A DNA stretch of 64,000 nucleotides from Stygiobacter sp043807765 (lineage in GTDB: Bacteria > Bacteroidota > Ignavibacteria > Ignavibacteriales > Melioribacteraceae): positions 54,454 to 118,453 of the forward strand of contig JAZDFQ010000109.1 of the NCBI GenBank assembly GCA_043807765.1. Reading direction: 5' to 3'. Below the pieces are notes generated by a model. That model searched no databases, was not told the origin of the DNA, and saw only the letters and a program-made list of their open reading frames with translations. This document shows positions 56,928-64,000 of the stretch, piece after piece. A program made the translations under genes and the position numbers. Within the stretch, counting starts at the first letter, position 1. Each line of letters begins with the position of its first letter.

Positions 56928-58180
56928 GCGATTCCCGAGAACCACGCAGCGTTAAGTGTTCATTTTGCGGGCGAGATGGCAGCGAAGTTACTTCGATGGT
57001 TGCCGGCCCAGATGTGTACATATGCGATATCTGTATAAAAACCAGTGTTGATATTTTAAAGAATAACATCACTAGCTACCCCAAAAAAGAGACATATCAT
57101 TCCTCACTAACTCCCGACTTAATTAAGAAAAGTTTAGATGAGTATGTAATTGATCAAGACAAAGCAAAGAAAGTTTTAGCTGTTGCTGTTTACAATCATT
57201 ACAAAAGAGTAAATGCCAGCAATTCACTTTTTGAGATGGACGATGTTGAAATCGAAAAAAGCAATATCCTCCTCCTTGGACCAACCGGTGTTGGAAAAAC
57301 CTTGCTTGCCCAAACTTTAGCTAGAATTTTGGATGTTCCATTTGCAATTGCTGATGCAACAACCTTAACCGAAGCCGGTTATGTTGGTGATGACGTTGAA
57401 ACTGTCCTAGTACGTTTACTACAAGCTTCAGATTACAATTTGGATAAAGCTCAAAAAGGCATTGTCTATATCGATGAGATTGATAAGATCGCACGCAAGA
57501 GTGAAAGCGCATCTATCACTCGCGATGTATCCGGTGAAGGTGTACAGCAAGCACTTCTAAAAATTTTGGAAGGAACTGTTGCCGGGGTTCCACCGCGCGG
57601 CGGAAGAAAGCATCCGGAACAAAGCTTAATTAACGTTAACACAAAGAACATTCTATTTATTTGCGGTGGTGCATTCGATGGAATCGAAAACATCATCGCA
57701 AGCAGAATAAATAGAAATCCTATAGGCTTTGATACCCACGAACAAGAAGCGCCGGGAGAAACCGAAAGAGATAATTTAATTCAAAAATCTCAGCCGGAAG
57801 ATTTGGTTAAATATGGTTTAATTCCGGAGTTAGTTGGGCGCTTGCCAATTATAGCCCCCCTTTCAAATTTAAATGCAAAGGCAATGAAAAATATTTTAAC
57901 AGAGCCTAAGAACGCACTTGTTAAACAATACAAGAAACTATTCTCTTTAGAAGGCGTCGATCTTGAGTTTGATAATTTGGCGATGGATGAAATTGTAAAA
58001 AAAGCAATTGAAAGAAAAACCGGCGCACGCGCACTTCGCTCAATAGTTGAAGCAATTCTACTAGAGATCATGTATGAACTCCCTACAATGGAAAACGTTG
58101 ATAAGTGTTTAATAACAAGAGATGTTGTTTCTAAAAACGAAAAGCCCGTATATATAGAAAGCGATAGAAAAACCGCGTAA
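56924..58180 (+). CDS. clpX: ATP-dependent Clp protease ATP-binding subunit ClpX
   Basis: The unfoldase that feeds substrates into ClpP. The N-terminal zinc domain has C12, C15, C34 and C37 (KCSFCGRDG, YICDIC). The AAA+ core shows Walker A LLLGPTGVGKTLLAQTLA, Walker B GIVYIDEIDKIA, the pore loop EAGYVGDDVE and GVPPRGGRKHP (RKH loop). The C-terminal sensor 2 region GARALRSIVEA is present. The 418 residues are complete. clpP and tig are not adjacent, unlike the usual order. A strong terminator follows. Confidence 0.97.
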   Translation: MSDSREPRSVKCSFCGRDGSEVTSMVAGPDVYICDICIKTSVDILKNNITSYPKKETYHSSLTPDLIKKSLDEYVIDQDKAKKVLAVAVYNHYKRVNASNSLFEMDDVEIEKSNILLLGPTGVGKTLLAQTLARILDVPFAIADATTLTEAGYVGDDVETVLVRLLQASDYNLDKAQKGIVYIDEIDKIARKSESASITRDVSGEGVQQALLKILEGTVAGVPPRGGRKHPEQSLINVNTKNILFICGGAFDGIENIIASRINRNPIGFDTHEQEAPGETERDNLIQKSQPEDLVKYGLIPELVGRLPIIAPLSNLNAKAMKNILTEPKNALVKQYKKLFSLEGVDLEFDNLAMDEIVKKAIERKTGARALRSIVEAILLEIMYELPTMENVDKCLITRDVVSKNEKPVYIESDRKTA

Positions 58181-58190
58181 GTTTACCGCA

Positions 58191-58220
58191 AAAAGCCCGA
58201 AACTATTTCGGGCTTTTTCT
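58191..58220 (+). terminator. Terminator of clpX
   Basis: AAAAGCCCGAAA (58191-58202) pairs with TTTCGGGCTTTT (58206-58217) around CTA, then TTCTTT. Perfect stem. Confidence 0.92.
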
Positions 58221-58281
58221 TTATAATTCACCAGTAAAATTAAACTGATACTAAATTCATCATAGTTATTAAAAGCGATCA

Positions 58282-59538
58282 ATGAAACGCATTACACTCA
58301 TTTTTTTATTTATGATTATTTCTTTGACTTGGGCGCAATCCAAAATTCTTATCTTCATGGATTTGCAGCAGACAGACCACTTGAAAGCTTACGGAATTAC
58401 TTTCAACGATTTGCAGAGCGGCTCAACTGCAGATTGGCTTCTAAACTACCGCGGTGGATCTTTCATGCTGGATTATACTAACGAGCTAGCTCTCAAATGC
58501 AGAATTAAAGGAGTTTCGTTTCAACCTCTTTCGCAGCAAGAAGTTGTTCAGATTTATGCTTTGGTTCAAAGTGAAGATCAGAATATGGATGTTGTACGTT
58601 TGGAAAAAGCCCCGAACATTGCTGTTTATGTTCCGCCGAATTTTAAACCGTGGGATGATGCCGTTACACTTGCGCTTGATTACGCCGAAGTGAAGTATGA
58701 TAAAATCTGGATCGAGGAAATATTGCGGGGCGATTTGGAAAAGTACGATTGGCTTCATCTCCATCACGAAGATTTTACGGGACAGTATGGAAAGTTCTAT
58801 GCTTCGTTCAGTGAAGCATCCTGGTACGTTGAGCAGCAAGTAGTTTACGAAAAGGAAGCAAAGAAGCTGGGCTTCAAGAAAGTTTCCGACATGGAAAAAA
58901 CCGTTGTTGCTACAATAAAAAGTTATGTCGGTCAAGGCGGCTTTTTGTTTGCCATGTGTTCCGCAACAGATTCTTACGATATTTCTCTCGCGACTCAAAA
59001 CGTTGATATAGCCGACCGAATGTATGACGGAGACCCACCGGATTTAAACGCGCAAGACAAAGTTGATTTCACTCAAACATTTGCTTTCGAAAATTTTAAG
59101 ATCGAGATGAATCCGCTGGTTTACGAATACAGCGATATTGATATTGCGCCTCTTGAAATTGGACCCGAACAAAATGATTTTTTCACTTTGTTTGATTTCT
59201 CCGCTAAGTACGATCCGGTTCCAACAATGCTAACTCAAAATCATATGAATGTAATTCACGGATTTATGGGACAGACTTCTATGTTTAGGCGTAAAGTGAT
59301 TAAGAACTCAGTGATTATTCTTGGCGAACGCGCCGGAACAGATCAAGTAAAATACATACATGGGAATTTTGGAAGAGGAACATTTACTTTTTACGGCGGT
59401 CACGATCCGGAAGATTATCAGCATGCTGTCGGCGATCCGCCAACAGATTTAGCTTTGTTCAAAAATTCACCCGGGTACAGACTTATTTTAAACAATATTC
59501 TTTTTCCGGCGGCAAAGAAAAAAGAGCAAAAAACTTAA
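58282..59538 (+). CDS. Exported protein of unknown function, of the type sometimes annotated 'asparagine synthetase B'
   Basis: The signal peptide MKRITLIFLFMIISLTWA is followed by SKILIFMDLQQTDHLKAYG and ADWLLNYRGGSFMLDY. Those motifs recur in a Bacteroidota/Ignavibacteria family that databases sometimes label asparagine synthetase B. I see no glutaminase cysteine or ATP site, so I do not support that name. Central strands such as GQGGFLFAMCSATDSYDISLA and the end GRGTFTFYGGHDPEDYQH resemble a glutamine-amidotransferase-like or ThuA-like Rossmann fold. The protein should lie in the periplasm. It is 418 residues long, follows the clpX terminator and precedes a repeat element. Confidence 0.6.
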   Translation: MKRITLIFLFMIISLTWAQSKILIFMDLQQTDHLKAYGITFNDLQSGSTADWLLNYRGGSFMLDYTNELALKCRIKGVSFQPLSQQEVVQIYALVQSEDQNMDVVRLEKAPNIAVYVPPNFKPWDDAVTLALDYAEVKYDKIWIEEILRGDLEKYDWLHLHHEDFTGQYGKFYASFSEASWYVEQQVVYEKEAKKLGFKKVSDMEKTVVATIKSYVGQGGFLFAMCSATDSYDISLATQNVDIADRMYDGDPPDLNAQDKVDFTQTFAFENFKIEMNPLVYEYSDIDIAPLEIGPEQNDFFTLFDFSAKYDPVPTMLTQNHMNVIHGFMGQTSMFRRKVIKNSVIILGERAGTDQVKYIHGNFGRGTFTFYGGHDPEDYQHAVGDPPTDLALFKNSPGYRLILNNILFPAAKKKEQKT

Positions 59539-59539
59539 G

Positions 59540-59646
59540 CTGGATACTTGATGCTCGATACTTGTTTTTGGATAAAAGCCAGAATAAAAGAATGACATAC
59601 TATTATTGATTTTTCCAGTATCAAGAATCTAGTATCCAGCATCTAG
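59540..59646. repeat. Second copy of the CTGGATAC / CCAGTATC inverted word repeat
   Basis: Left arm CTGGATACTTGATGCTCGATAC (59540-59561, quoted in parts here) and right arm CCAGTATCAAG, AATCTAGTATCCAGCATCTAG (about 59615-59646) match the element at 20843-21004. It lies between the unknown exported gene and the FAH family gene. Confidence 0.6.
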
Positions 59647-59686
59647 AACGAATCTTTTCAAACAAAACTGCATCTAACGAGGGACC

Positions 59687-60349
59687 ATGAAATATCTAAA
59701 ATTTAAAAACAGTGACGAGAAAGTGCCTATCGGTAAATTAGTTTGTGTTGGGCGCAATTATGCTGCTCACGCAAAAGAACTAGGCGGAGAAGCTTCAACC
59801 GAATTTCCAATAATATTTTTGAAACCGGCTTCCAATGTTATTTTTTCCGGCCAATCGGTTATCCATCCGCCTTATTCAGAAAATCTGCATCATGAAGTTG
59901 AGCTTGTTCTTTACATTGGCGAAGACATTAAAAACGGAACTGATGAGCAAGCCGAGAAGGCCATTCATGGCTATACAATTGGACTGGATATGACTTTGCG
60001 TGATTTGCAGTTCAAGTTCAAGGAGAAAGGCGATCCGTGGACATTAGCTAAATGTTTTGATACCGCGGCGGTTCTCGGTGATGTAGTTCTTAAGAAAGAT
60101 TACCAGCTTCGTGGGAATGAAAATATTTCTCTATCAGTAAATGAAGTTGTAAAACAAAATACAGCAATCTCAAATATGATTTTTAATGCAGCTCAATGTG
60201 TAAAACACATTTCTTCACGAATGACTTTAGAAAAGGGAGATTTAATTTTTACCGGAACTCCGGAAGGTGTTGGTAGAGTTGTGCCGGGCGATAAACTGTT
60301 TGGCGAAATTGAAAATATTGGAACGATAGCGACACAAATTTCTAAATAA
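59687..60349 (+). CDS. Fumarylacetoacetate hydrolase (FAH) family protein
   Basis: The 220 residues hold the FAH core: GKLVCVGRNYAAHAKELGG, PIIFLKPASNVI, HHEVELVLYIGEDI with the metal-binding glutamates, and GYTIGLDMTLRDLQ. KGDPWTLAKCFDTAA and KGDLIFTGTPEGVGRV follow. These bind a divalent metal and cleave or decarboxylate 2-oxo acids; in the short stand-alone form many are acylpyruvases or oxaloacetate decarboxylases. The substrate is not readable. ACGAGGGACC precedes the ATG. The FmdB zinc ribbon gene follows after 26 bases, probably in the same transcript. Confidence 0.93.
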   Translation: MKYLKFKNSDEKVPIGKLVCVGRNYAAHAKELGGEASTEFPIIFLKPASNVIFSGQSVIHPPYSENLHHEVELVLYIGEDIKNGTDEQAEKAIHGYTIGLDMTLRDLQFKFKEKGDPWTLAKCFDTAAVLGDVVLKKDYQLRGNENISLSVNEVVKQNTAISNMIFNAAQCVKHISSRMTLEKGDLIFTGTPEGVGRVVPGDKLFGEIENIGTIATQISK

Positions 60350-60375
60350 ATTATTGAAACAAATACGAGGTAACA

Positions 60376-60624
60376 ATGCCAATCTTTGAATACAAGTGTA
60401 ACGATTGCGGAAAAAAATTTGATGTTCTGCACAAATCAAGCGCAAACTTGGAAGAGGTAATTTGTCCGGCTTGCCAATCCCAAAACTCCAAAAAGCTCCT
60501 TTCATCTTTCAGCGCTTCAATGTCTTCCGGTGGTTTTGAAGGCGGTTCTTCTTGCAGTGATGGAAGCTGCGGTGTTCCTTCATACGGCGGTGGCTGTACA
60601 AACGGAATGTGCGGATTGAACTAA
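60376..60624 (+). CDS. FmdB-type zinc ribbon protein
   Basis: The 82 residues begin MPIFEYKCNDCGKKFDVL with C8 and C11, then CPACQSQNSKKLLS with C30 and C33, the FmdB/CxxC_CxxC_SSSS pattern. The remainder is Gly/Ser/Cys-rich (GGSSCSDGSCGVPSYGGGC), as is common. It is thought to be a small regulatory or nucleic-acid-associated zinc protein; no specific target is known. ACGAGG precedes the ATG. Confidence 0.92.
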   Translation: MPIFEYKCNDCGKKFDVLHKSSANLEEVICPACQSQNSKKLLSSFSASMSSGGFEGGSSCSDGSCGVPSYGGGCTNGMCGLN

Positions 60625-60631
60625 TTTAGTT

Positions 60632-60693
60632 CTGTCATGTTGAGCGCAGCGAAACATCTCTCTAAGAGATTCTTCGCTACGCTCAGAAAGACA
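60632..60693. repeat. Palindromic GTCATGTTGAGCG element, possible bidirectional terminator
   Basis: TGAGCGCAGCGAA (60641-60653) pairs with TTCGCTACGCTCA (60673-60685), with ATCTCT and AGAGAT arms closer to the centre. Outer TGTCAT and AAAGACA ends recall the element at 13983-14072. It stands between two convergent genes, the FmdB gene and the M49 peptidase gene. Confidence 0.75.
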
Positions 60694-60699
60694 AATAAA

Positions 60700-62754
60700 T
60701 CAATTATAAGTCGTTAGTAAGTTAAACTCTTTACCATACTCCAGCATCTGCTTTGTAAAATCTTCCGGATACTCAATCTTCACATCAATAATTTTCTTTC
60801 CTTCCATAACCGGAACAAGCTTAGGCTGAATGAATCCGGCGTAAGGAGCTATGTTTAGCTTTTTATATCTCTCCAAAATTTCCTTGTGAAGTTCCAGATC
60901 TACTTTAACGCCGTAATTTTCAACTAAATCCTTTCCGGCTTTGTAATCACCTTCGGACTTAATTCTTTGTATTTCCTTTAAGAGCTGGCCGAATAAATTT
61001 TTCAGTTTAGCATAATCATTAATAACAAAAAAAGTCTTGCCATCTTTTACCTTTTTCTCAACAACATTTTCTTTCGCTCCCATTTCGAAAGCCCATTTGG
61101 AAATTAACTGACGGTTACGCATGTGTGCTTCTTCAATATTTTCGCCGGGTTGAACGCGGGCAAGCTGAACCATTAATCCGTTGCGGATATAATCGTTGTA
61201 AGCAACTTTTCCGCAATCAAGGGATTCCATAACGCCAAGATCAACCAACTTTTGATCATACAAGAAATAAAGAGCAACTAGATCTGCACGAGCTTCTTCT
61301 AACGTTGAGTAATAATTTTTCAGTGTCTGATGAGGTTCAGCAACACCCGGATTTACTTGTCCCGAAGCGTGCCCAATTACCTCGTGCATATCGGTGTGTA
61401 AATCATCTGCGAGCACACCATGTTTCTTTTCAAGCTCAACCTCTTCTTTTGAATAAGCAAACTCTTGCAGCACGCCACTTGTTTCAGCAAACTTGTTGTA
61501 CGAGTGAACAATGTTGCCAAGATTAACCGATTTAGAGCCATGCACCTTTCTAATCCAATTTGCGTTCGGAAGATTGATTCCAATTGGAGTAGATGGAGCC
61601 GCATCGCCGGCTTCTACAACTGCTGTAATTACTTTTGCAGAAATTCCCTTTACATCCGGCTTCTTGTGCTCTTTTGCAATCGGAGAGTTATCTTCAAACC
61701 ATTTTGCGTTTTTACTGATCGCCTCAATCCGTTTTGTAGCTTCGTTATCCTTAATCGAAACTATTGATTCATAAGTCGCACGGAAACCAAGCGGATCGTT
61801 ATATGTTTCCACAAAACCATTTACAAAATCTACTACAGAGCTGGTATCTTTCACCCATTCAATATTGTACTCATCCCACTTTCTCAAATCGCCAGTATTG
61901 TAATACTCGATGAGCAGTTCAAAACATTTTTTCTGCTGATCATTTTCTGCAACTGTAATTGCTTGTTTTAGCCAGAAAACTATTTTTCTTATTGCGTAAG
62001 CATAAACGCCATTGGTTTTCCAATGACGCTCAATGATCTGCCCATTTTCTTTAGCAAGCCGTGAATTCAATCCTAACGAAATTGGCTCTGTTTCATTTGC
62101 ATCTGCAACTTTAAAATAAAAATCTTCAACTTCTTTCTGAGTGACTCCTTCATAAAAATTAACAGCGGAAGATTTAATCAAATCAACTCCATCGTCTTGA
62201 TTTACTTTCATCGGTGCAACATTTGGATCAAACATATACTTAACAATGTTGTTGTAAAGATCATCAAGAGTTTCTTGGTTCTGCATCGGGAATTCAAACT
62301 CATCAGAACCGCCCACAAGTTTCAGCAAATATTCTTTTGAGAATTCCGGCAAAAACTTTTTGTTGGAATAGTGGTGATGAATCCCGTTAGAAAACCAAAC
62401 CCGTTTAACATAAGTCATAAACTGCTGAAATTCCGGCTCAGTGCGGTCGCCGTTATAAGTTCTTACAATTGCTTCAAGCGAGCGGCGAATGTAAAGATTG
62501 TGCTTGTAGTTCTGATCGTAAATAATATCTCTGCCCGAGAGAGAAGCTTGATATAAATAATAAATTAATTCTTTTTGCTTTTCGGTAAGCTCTTCAAAAC
62601 CGGGAACGAAGTAACGTTGAATCCTTAAATCAGCAAATGATTCTGATTCATACTTGAAATTATCCGGTGCCGCACTTTTTTGTTTATTTTCTGAGCAACT
62701 CATAACTATTATTCCCGCCACGATTATTAATAAAAATTTTGCAACGAATTTCAT
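60700..62754 (-). CDS. M49 (dipeptidyl-peptidase III family) lipoprotein peptidase
   Basis: ATG 62754 is chosen because it opens a lipoprotein signal (MKFVAKFLLIIVAGIIVMSC, lipobox C20); the frame is open to 62883 without such a signal. The zinc motif is HEVIGH (H457-E458-H462), a variant of the HEXXGH of M49 peptidases, and the second zinc ligand is in STLEEARADLVALYF (E486/E487). The 684 residues fit the family. In Bacteroidota such enzymes occur as exported dipeptidyl peptidases. It is convergent with the FmdB gene and divergent from the ArsC-like gene. Confidence 0.9.
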   Translation of the reverse strand: MKFVAKFLLIIVAGIIVMSCSENKQKSAAPDNFKYESESFADLRIQRYFVPGFEELTEKQKELIYYLYQASLSGRDIIYDQNYKHNLYIRRSLEAIVRTYNGDRTEPEFQQFMTYVKRVWFSNGIHHHYSNKKFLPEFSKEYLLKLVGGSDEFEFPMQNQETLDDLYNNIVKYMFDPNVAPMKVNQDDGVDLIKSSAVNFYEGVTQKEVEDFYFKVADANETEPISLGLNSRLAKENGQIIERHWKTNGVYAYAIRKIVFWLKQAITVAENDQQKKCFELLIEYYNTGDLRKWDEYNIEWVKDTSSVVDFVNGFVETYNDPLGFRATYESIVSIKDNEATKRIEAISKNAKWFEDNSPIAKEHKKPDVKGISAKVITAVVEAGDAAPSTPIGINLPNANWIRKVHGSKSVNLGNIVHSYNKFAETSGVLQEFAYSKEEVELEKKHGVLADDLHTDMHEVIGHASGQVNPGVAEPHQTLKNYYSTLEEARADLVALYFLYDQKLVDLGVMESLDCGKVAYNDYIRNGLMVQLARVQPGENIEEAHMRNRQLISKWAFEMGAKENVVEKKVKDGKTFFVINDYAKLKNLFGQLLKEIQRIKSEGDYKAGKDLVENYGVKVDLELHKEILERYKKLNIAPYAGFIQPKLVPVMEGKKIIDVKIEYPEDFTKQMLEYGKEFNLLTTYN

Positions 62755-62840
62755 TTTCTTCCCATTATTGTGAAGTATTGTTTGATTATCGCTGGGAAAA
62801 ATATAACTTTTGTTGTAGCCAAACAAAGCAATAAGAGAGT

Positions 62841-63173
62841 ATGAACATTCAAATATTTGGAACCAAGAGTTGTAACGAAACAAAAAAGGCAGTGCGCTAC
62901 TTTAAAGAACGGCGCATAAATTTTCACTTCCGCGATTTGAACGAAAAAGGACTTGCCAAAGGAGAGCTTGAAAACATCACACGTGTAATTCCTATTGAAG
63001 AGCTAATTGATAAAGAGGGCAAGCAATACAAAAAGAGAAATATGCAGTTCATGGTTTTCAATTTGGAAGAAGAACTGCTTGCCGATCCCCTTTTGTTAGT
63101 AACGCCAATTGTTAGAAATGGAAAAGAGGTTACAATCGGATATCAGCCCGACGTTTGGAAAAAGTGGCAATAA
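62841..63173 (+). CDS. ArsC/Spx-family thioredoxin-fold protein
   Basis: The 110 residues start MNIQIFGTKSCNETKKAVRYFKERRINFHFRDLNEKG in parts: a thioredoxin-like strand, C11 at the helix start and the FRDLNEKGL strand. FNLEEELLADPLLLVTPIVRNGK gives the cis-proline region of ArsC/Spx. Only one cysteine of the usual CxxC is present, as in glutaredoxin-coupled arsenate reductases and YffB-type proteins. No ars genes are near, so an arsenate role is not supported. It is divergent from the M49 gene. Confidence 0.88.
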   Translation: MNIQIFGTKSCNETKKAVRYFKERRINFHFRDLNEKGLAKGELENITRVIPIEELIDKEGKQYKKRNMQFMVFNLEEELLADPLLLVTPIVRNGKEVTIGYQPDVWKKWQ

Positions 63174-63216
63174 TTAAGACGTGAGACGTCAAATGTGAGA
63201 CGAAAACTTTAAAATA

Positions 63217-63825
63217 TCACAGAATTCTTTCCGCTTTGAGTATTTCAACTAACTTTTCGTAACCAACGAACTGCGTTCCGCCCCAACCGCATTTTTTAGC
63301 GCCTTCAACATACTCGGGAATGTCATCAATAAAGAAATGTTCGTTTGACGGTTTTTGCGAGAACGCTTCTACCGTTCTATAAATTTTCTCTTCCGGTTTA
63401 ATTGCACCCACTTCATGGGATAGAATCAGCTTATCAAACATCCCGAGAAACTCTAAATGTCCATAACCATATTTCTTGTGAACTTCGTTTGTATTGGAAA
63501 GGAGAACCAGCATGTAATTTTGTTTCAGCACTGGAAGAAGATTTACAACATCTTGATTCACTGTGAATATATCTGAGAAAACCCGGCAAAAGTCTTCAGC
63601 AGTAATTGTTTCCTCAAGCCAGTCCAGCATAATAGCCAGAAACTCATCTTGACTTAAATCCCCCCGCTCAAACTGCTGATGTATGTGATAATTCTTTGCG
63701 TACAAATCCTTGAACTTATCGCCAAGGTTTGGCTTAAGCTTGTTAAACTTTTCCGTAACATGTGTGTAATCGAATGGAATTAGAACCTTGCCGAGATCGA
63801 AAACAATTACTGAGTATTTATTCAT
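63217..63825 (-). CDS. HAD-superfamily hydrolase
   Basis: The 202 residues have the HAD subfamily IA layout: motif I VIVFDLGKVLI (nucleophile D10), a helical cap, motif II VLLSNTNEVHKK, the lysine of GAIKPEEKIYR (motif III) and motif IV FFIDDIPEYVEGAKK. Motif I has DLG in place of DxD, as in the YihX/epoxide-hydrolase-like branch, where hydrolysis of phosphate esters is retained. The substrate is unknown. The ATG at 63825 is followed by a closed frame, and a GACGTGAGACGTC palindrome lies beyond its stop at 63178-63190. Confidence 0.92.
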   Translation of the reverse strand: MNKYSVIVFDLGKVLIPFDYTHVTEKFNKLKPNLGDKFKDLYAKNYHIHQQFERGDLSQDEFLAIMLDWLEETITAEDFCRVFSDIFTVNQDVVNLLPVLKQNYMLVLLSNTNEVHKKYGYGHLEFLGMFDKLILSHEVGAIKPEEKIYRTVEAFSQKPSNEHFFIDDIPEYVEGAKKCGWGGTQFVGYEKLVEILKAERIL

Positions 63826-64000
63826 GGAGAATCTTTCCGAAATTTTTGTTTAATAAGATGATCACTACTGTCCGGTTATAAGTTGAATAAAAGTAATTGG
63901 TTATCCGAACAGTCAGAAATATTTGTGTAATTGTTATCAGAAAACATTGAAATAATGGGTGTTTTCTCAAAAATTGAGATACTCACCAATTGTAAAAAAG
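63826..64000. other. Terminal intergenic stretch, no firm feature
   Basis: The 175 bases after the HAD gene start are AT-rich. An ATG at 63954 opens a frame to the window end (MGVFSKIEILTNCKK), but no ribosome binding site is visible and it is too short to judge. I see no RNA gene here. Confidence 0.4.

Noticed and set aside
63954..64000. Possible start of a plus-strand gene at the window end
   Set aside because: Only 15 codons are visible, without a ribosome binding site or promoter.

Overview
The window looks like a chromosomal segment of an AT-rich, free-living bacterium of the Bacteroidota/Ignavibacteriota side of the FCB group. The reasons are Bacteroidetes-style promoters (TAnnTTTG at the -7 position), a HYC_CC_PP-HMA-TonB receptor set, the long IspG form with a central insertion, a CarboxypepD_reg TonB receptor, several secreted barrel-like proteins, and many intergenic palindromic word repeats. 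The placement is an inference from gene content; no rRNA or tRNA gene was seen.

Layout. 0-5 kb: an edge fragment, then proS, rsmI, a DUF1569 protein, a GIY-YIG protein and nfu. 4.6-15.3 kb, mostly minus strand: a barrel-like protein, a 53-residue basic protein, a PQQ-propeller protein, ybaK, the Prc protease, an acyl-CoA ligase, a CDF metal exporter and pepT. 15.4-21.4 kb, plus: a pyrimidine phosphorylase, an SPFH protein, the heavy-metal set HYC_CC_PP/HMA/TonB receptor, and DUF971. 21.5-23.1 kb, minus: TlpA, DUF1858-like, DUF6132-like and RlpA. 23.1-29.2 kb, plus: a structured region and promoter in front of carAB, a CheY-like regulator and a secreted protein. 29.2-43 kb: an amylase-family enzyme and dnaG (minus); a DJ-1 family protein, ispG, nif3-like and a zinc ribbon protein (plus); then a MauE/thioredoxin fusion, pabC, pabB, GNAT, radA and an MlaF-like ATPase (minus).

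43.5-47.0 kb is the most interesting block. It holds an ECF sigma factor, a zinc-finger anti-sigma factor, a secreted Cys-rich precursor with four EGKCG repeats, a DUF692/MNIO enzyme, a partner protein split by one frameshift, and a DoxX membrane protein. This matches the recently described bufferin/Hvf type of copper-binding peptide pathway, in which the MNIO enzyme modifies cysteines of the precursor. The precursor architecture, a hairpin between precursor and enzyme genes, and a candidate sigma-dependent promoter are details worth testing.

Next to it (47.1-52.1 kb) lie a seven-haem, three-helix membrane cytochrome resembling Geobacter ImcH, a 160-bp MITE-like insertion with 12-bp flanking direct repeats, and a Cpx-like module. 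In that module a secreted Cys/Met-rich protein is divergent from a histidine kinase/OmpR-type regulator pair, and four GTTAA repeats at 10-11 bp spacing lie between them. With the metal set at 17.7-20.8 kb, envelope metal and redox handling is a recurring theme. The remainder (52-64 kb) is housekeeping: a TrpF-like protein, GNAT, Trm112, an FAD oxidase, a TPR protein, clpX, a FAH family protein, an FmdB zinc ribbon, an M49 peptidase, an ArsC/Spx-like protein and a HAD phosphatase.
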